DNA of 64,000 nt from the NCBI RefSeq assembly GCF_964204645.1, contig NC_134030.1, positions 15,838,447 to 15,902,446 on the forward strand, given 5' to 3'. A program made the position numbers and the translations under genes. Numbering within the stretch: the first letter of the stretch is position 1; every line of letters starts with the position of its first letter. The notes under the pieces are model-generated. The model was not told the origin of the DNA. It saw nothing but the letters and a program-made list of their open reading frames with translations, and ran no database searches. Below, in pieces: positions 59,044 through 64,000 of the stretch. The DNA is from Tubulanus polymorphus (Eukaryota; Nemertea; Palaeonemertea; Tubulaniformes; Tubulanidae).

Positions 59044-60344
59044 GGCCACACTAAGGACTTAAGTTCCAGCAGGCAATTGCGTTCATTCGCCATCGATCTG
59101 TCTGTAGACATAATCCAATGGAATCTCTCAATTTTTGAAAGATTTAATCGATAGGACATAAGATGGCCATCCCATGACATTTTTTGTACCCAAAAAGTTA
59201 TTTGTGGACCTGGATTCAGAGAATTGTTTCTAACTAATAGTTTGCCATGTGCTGTTGAAATTCATGATGGGTATACTTTTGGAAGGGACCTTTAATACAC
59301 CTACGAGTTTTTGATCAGCCAATTTTTTGCATAATTGGCGTCCATAACAGTCTCATTATCCCTCATATATAGGAGAAAAATGTGGTTTGAGGTAACTGTC
59401 AACTGGTTTTAATTTTTAGTCTTGATATCTGATAATTGCCTGTGTTGCCATAGGGCACAACTCATTAGGGGTCGTACATAAAGTACGTAAGCTTGAAGTC
59501 CGGGTTTTCTTAACCTCCACCATGTATGCTTTCTGTACGTTCTGTAAGTACGTGTAAAAAGAGCATACTATAAAAAATTAACCCTCGGCCTTAAAAAAGT
59601 ATGTACGCTTTGAGCTCACCTTTCTCCTCCCCTGCACATGTTTACAGATTTTTAAATCCCCCCACTTACAGGCTTTCATACTCTATGCCCGGCCCCTTAC
59701 ATGAAATTGGGATTACCCAGTCTTCTGTTATTCCAACCAGTGGAAGTTGTTTATGTTCATTTGTGGTATTGAAAAGCGGAATTACATGGTATTTCCATAT
59801 ATTGGTACCTAGGGATATTTTTTAACCACAATCCATTCCGGAGTCTAAGTATCCTCTATGATTAAGCTGAGTCTCAAGGTCATTGATTTCTGTTTCATGT
59901 GTATGTTCACCAAAAGGCGCTGAAAAGCGGAATAACATGGTATTTCACATCCTCACTGACCGTAGTTCCTTCATTGATCTCTTACACTGCCCAAGATTTC
60001 TCAGACAGGTTACCGCCCTGTAGCCGCCAGTCTATGTAATACGCCAATCAGATGAAATGGTAAATTACATCTATCAATACAACATATCTAATTGGCTAGA
60101 GATATTGGCTGGTTGGTGCTAATCGCCAACCTGTCCACCCAAGAAATATCAGGTGGCGTAATAGCTCAATGATGAATCTGCGGCCAGGGTTAGTGTTGGC
60201 GTGATTATCAATGGGAAATAATCGGACCCTGATAAGTGAGGATTTTCTGTATATATCGGTAGCTGTGTCTATTTTGTATCATAATCAAATGTTAGATTGT
60301 CAAGCATTTTATGAAGTGGGCAATGGTGTCCCTGGACCCTTAAT
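59044..60344 (+). mobile_element. Old Helentron-like element, copy F (3' flank), with nested insertions
   Basis: A degraded version of the same layout. It has a GCCACACTAAGGACTTAAG-like 5' end, AAGATGGCC and AATTGGCG body words, one or two core units (59750-59947) and a 3' end GAAGTGGGC...GTGTCCCTGGACCCTTA. A MITE (59468-59696) and a second, less certain insertion (59949-60244) sit inside it. It is much more diverged than copies A-C. Confidence 0.65.
59468..59696. mobile_element. PIF/Harbinger-like MITE, related shorter copy, inside Helentron-like copy F
   Basis: The left end GGGGTCGTACATAAAGTACG pairs with a decayed right end (reverse complement GGGGCCGGGCATAGAGTATG). TTA flanks each side. 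Related to 29149-29534 by its end sequence. Confidence 0.55.
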
Positions 60345-62091
60345 TAATTGGGTGTACTGCTAATAATTTGTTTCCATTTTAATATCATTGCAGAATTGAA
60401 CATGCGTGTTTCTCTATTTATACATGTAATCAAAAAAGATCGATTTGATAGGATTCTCTTCGTAAGAGAAGGCTTTTTGTATGGATGACCCAAAGAAGAA
60501 TATCCTGTACATTGAAATTGCAAGAGATATTTCAAACTGCGTTAGTGTTAAAAAGACTATTCCATAAGGTTATTCTATGATAAACTACCATATTGAATCA
60601 CGAGCAATGGATAGCTTGAATACCAACAATGAAAATAATCATACTATTGATGCTTACACATTATGAACCAATGGACCAATGAATGATAATTGATATAGAA
60701 AAAATCATTAGACTTAAGTCAAGGTTTTTCAAATTTGATAATAGGCCTATATGCCCATGGTGGGGTTTGAGGCTTGAGCCTACCAGGTTTTTAAAAAGCA
60801 TTAAATTGTGATTGAAGATACATGTCAGCCTCGCTTAAATCGTGACTTGTCCCAAAATGACGATATATCATGATTAACGAATTTAGTGTATTTGACTGTT
60901 TAAAATATAAACATGTTTACATGCGTAGTTGACCTTTTCCATGCATTGCTTGATGTCTGTTTATTCAGAGAGCTTAAAATAAAAGCGGATACTGGTACAT
61001 GAACGATTTCTGATAACTTTGTTACCTCAAAATATACTGAAAACTGCAAACTGGGTGTATGACTTAATCAGTATTCATAGAAAAATTACATTAGCTTGAT
61101 TCGATGATCATATAAAATTTTGTTTAATACTGTATTTATGTCAATTTTCCACGTGAATAGTTCTAGCATCGGTATAAGAGTATTTTGAAGATGTACCTAC
61201 TTCACAGGTTAGAGGTAATCCAAAACGGTCGTTTGTTTTTGGATCGGAGAGGCAACTACTGAAGTAGCTCGTTTGGAGCCGTGACATCACTCCCAGAAAT
61301 TTCTCGGACGTTTCCCCGTCAGTAACTCACTAGCAAGGAGCCTCTATGTCTCAGGGCATCATGTGCGGTTTTCAGAGTTGCTAGTGGAGGAGGTTCTTAA
61401 GTGGCACCCCCATCCTCTGCTCGACTGCTGTATGACAGGCTCGGCTCTCCTGGTTGGTCTTGAGTTCTATGGTTTCGTCATCTATCTATTTTAACATATT
61501 ACACGATTGTTGTGAGCTTATATCTGGACCATACATAGCATTTGAGTTTTGAGGGGCATAGAAACCTGAAAAAGGGCATCCTATAGGATATAACAATAAT
61601 ATTTGCAATAAGGGTACTTGTTTAAAATTTCCCCCGGTGTATAAATATCATAGTCTTTCAATATCACTGTTATTCCTCCTATCAGAAGCAATGAGATTAT
61701 TTGGGATTAATTCTCAGCGGCAGAATACATATTTTTTAGAGCAGTGGAACAGTTGGCCTTCTCACGATTGAACCCGTATAGGAAACTTATGTGTCGCGTA
61801 GGAACGCCTTTACTAAAGTTAAAACCATTTCATGATGACACGATACACCAAACGGTAAACGGTACCACCCAACCATAATACGATATCACCAATGAATATA
61901 GATTATTTTATTCAATTTTTCCAGAGTTGTTTATTGGAGGAAGGTATCATTGTTAAGTACGCCGAGAAAAATCGTGTTGTATCATCAATCAGTTGACTGA
62001 CAGTTTATTGTAGAAGTCAATCGGTTCGGCTATATTCTAAGATAAGTTTTCACTTAAAGATGCCCTGCCCGCCTACTGCGCACTCACGAGG
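60345..62091. other. 3' flank without recognised genes
   Basis: A GC-richer block at 61200-61480 stands out in composition but gives no convincing frame or repeat match within the window. Confidence 0.5.
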
Positions 62092-63853
62092 CATGAAGGT
62101 TATAAGATGGTAATGCGTCGATGACGTCATTTTCGTGTCGCCACTTTTTACTTGTTGGTCAGAGTCCAGAGGATGATTTGTCAAACGAATAAATACTTTA
62201 ATCTTATCAACGCAGTGTGAAATTTCGTTTCTTTTAAATATTTTCCTAAATTATTAGAAAATGTAGTAAGACAGTGGGAAAGTTTTTATCGTTTATTATT
62301 ATTATTATTATTAATTGTCAAATCACGACTTTTGAATATATCTACTGGTGTGCCTCAACGTTCAATTTTGGGACCATTGCTTTTTATAATCTACATCAAT
62401 GACTGCATTAATGTCAGCAAAATTTTGAAATTTACGCTTTTTGCAGATGGCACAAATGTCTTTGCGAGTGATTCCGATATTAATCAACTTGTTCCGACCG
62501 TATCTAGCGAACTTGACAAACTAGCCACGTGGTTTAAATAATAAACGTGGCTAATAAATTATCCTTAAATTTGCCTAAAACTCATTGCATGGTATTTGGA
62601 TCGAAACTACCACTTAGCACTTCGATTAAAATCAACGGAATTAATATCGATCAAGGTCATAGCACAAACTATTTGGGTATAAATATTGACGATAAATTAT
62701 CATGGATTAATCACATCAATGATGTTCAACGTAAAGTATCTAGGAGTATCAGCATGTTAAATAGATTAAAACGATTTTTACCGGAGAAAAATCTTATTCA
62801 ATTATATTTCAGTTTAGTGGATCTCAGTTATTGCAACATAGTTTGGGCTCAAAATTTAAATGTTTACTTAAATTCCTTATTGCTACTTCAAAAGCGTGCG
62901 GTTCGAATAATGACAAATTCAAATTATTTAGAACACACTGAGCCACTTTTTAAAAGACTGAAAATACTTAGAATCAGAGTCATGAACAAATTGCAGTTAG
63001 GATGCTTTATGTTTAATTATAACAAATCCATGCTACCTGTTTTAATAATTATTTTCAATTTCGATGTGAAATTCACAATTATCGAACTCGGAGCTTAAAC
63101 AGTATGGTAATCCCTCGAATTCAAACTCGAAGAAGTAAGTTTTCAGTAAAGACTTCAGGTCCACTACTATGGAATTCACTCGATCCAATTTTAAAGGAGT
63201 CGACGAGTATCTTCGTTGTTGAAAAGAATTTCAAACATCATCTGTCAAGAGGTCAATAGTTATGTTTAATCTCTGTTTAATGTATATTGATCTGGATTTT
63301 TGTGTCACTTTTTCACTGCCTTGTCATGATTTTCATGCGTGTGCCTGTCCAAGTGCGATAGTTTGGTGTAAGGTTGTGTGCATGTGTACAGTGTGTGCAT
63401 GTGTGATTTCCACGGGTGCCAGGGCCATGCTTTATGGTTACAAGTTTTTAACTTCTCCTGGTATCTATCGACTTATATTACAATTTTCTAATGTAATTTA
63501 ATTCGTAAATAAAGAATAATAATAATAATAATCGTTGAATGGGCAAATCACGACGGCAGAGTGCACCTGTGATAAGGCGGAAATAGTTCCATGTGAAGGC
63601 AAAGCTTTTAAATGAGTAGACAGTCGGAGGTGGTTTATCAACTTTTTTAAACTTTAGGGCTGCTATTTTCCCAATCAAATTTCGTTTCTCATAAGTCAAC
63701 ACTTGTAATTCAAGTGTGATTTAGATGTGCAAAGAGATACATCGTGACTAGGTATTGAATGGCGGCGCCGTTCGTTCAATGGTGGAATTATCTTGATCGT
63801 ATCCATACGAAGTTTATTAAAGGTTAGTGTCAACAAATGGTCTATTACAGTCC
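62092..63853 (+). repeat. Family 8 repeat, copy 2, split by the LINE at 62294-63530
   Basis: The left piece (62092-62293) and right piece (63531-63853) align consecutively to copy 1 (57803-58311), so the LINE landed inside it. Confidence 0.7.
62294..63530 (+). pseudogene. Dead LINE with reverse-transcriptase motifs, 5'-truncated
   Basis: From about 62314 the frame gives STGVPQRSILGPLLFIIYIND and FADGTN. These are motifs of a LINE reverse transcriptase, but with the second catalytic Asp replaced by Gly and Gly replaced by Arg in GVPQG. A stop and frameshift follow near 62541. The frame reopens at 62547 (ANKLSLNLPKT, YLGINIDDKLSW, QKRAVRI). A second frameshift falls near 63040, and the last frame ends at TAG 63257 after SGPLLWNSLD. 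The element is bounded by (TTA)n at its 5' side and (AAT)n at its 3' end. ATCGTT repeats on both sides as a probable target duplication. It split a family 8 repeat. Confidence 0.8.
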
Positions 63854-64000
63854 CTCTAATTTATGTGGAGAAACGCTCTTAACCGGCAAAACCGTAGTGT
63901 CCACTGAAAAATTCCAGATTGATTCACCGCATAGTTTTTTCATAGTGAGCATTTTAGTATATGAATCAATTAATATGATTAACAGACACGGGTGCGCTGT

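Overview
This window is eukaryotic and almost certainly from an invertebrate animal. It is AT-rich, dominated by introns and repeats, and carries one clear intron-split gene with GT-AG splice sites (mostly GTATGT donors). Most of the rest is mobile-element debris. The dominant repeat resembles the 'pearl/CvA' and DINE-1 class of non-autonomous Helentrons known from molluscs, insects and other invertebrates, and TAGGCCTA-like words are frequent. A marine invertebrate, perhaps a lophotrochozoan, fits, but the sequence does not fix the phylum.

Gene. Eight coding exons on the + strand (26696-56435) join in frame into a C2H2 zinc-finger protein of about 1657 residues, if the ATG at 26696 is the start. 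It has eight fingers in three groups in the first two thirds, then a C-terminal block of three C2H2 fingers and one C2HC finger. Long disordered linkers with short amino-acid repeats separate them. It is probably a nuclear DNA-binding regulator. I cannot name the orthologue. A candidate promoter lies near 15.85-15.99 kb (RFX X-box, TATA-like box, splice donor), about 10.7 kb upstream of the first coding exon. A polyadenylation signal lies near 57.18 kb.

Layout. 1-9.6 kb: intergenic or upstream DNA with a dead LINE piece, a 2-kb foldback element (4409-6439) and a 170-bp tandem array (7643-8690). 9.6-18 kb: three Helentron-like copies (one truncated), a repeat of family 2 and the candidate promoter. 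18-26.6 kb: unique AT-rich DNA with a 28-bp degenerate minisatellite and a tRNA-like Pol III head. 26.7-56.4 kb: the zinc-finger gene, with introns packed with Helentron-like elements, MITEs, family 2, 5, 6 and 7 repeats, a gag-like remnant and a long palindrome. 56.4-64 kb: 3' flank with family 8 repeats, an old Helentron-like copy, a second MITE and a dead LINE with reverse-transcriptase motifs.

Most notable observation. Each ~154-bp core repeat of the Helentron-like element contains TGG[C/T]CACCAGGGGGCG, nearly the vertebrate/bilaterian CTCF consensus. Each full element carries three or four such sites in tandem. All eleven copies and fragments, and so all of the motifs, point the same way along the window as the zinc-finger gene. 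An unrelated-looking 142-bp tandem array in intron 2 carries the same motif. This suggests mobile, tandem, oriented CTCF-type sites. The motif matches are read directly from the sequence; any insulator role is inference.
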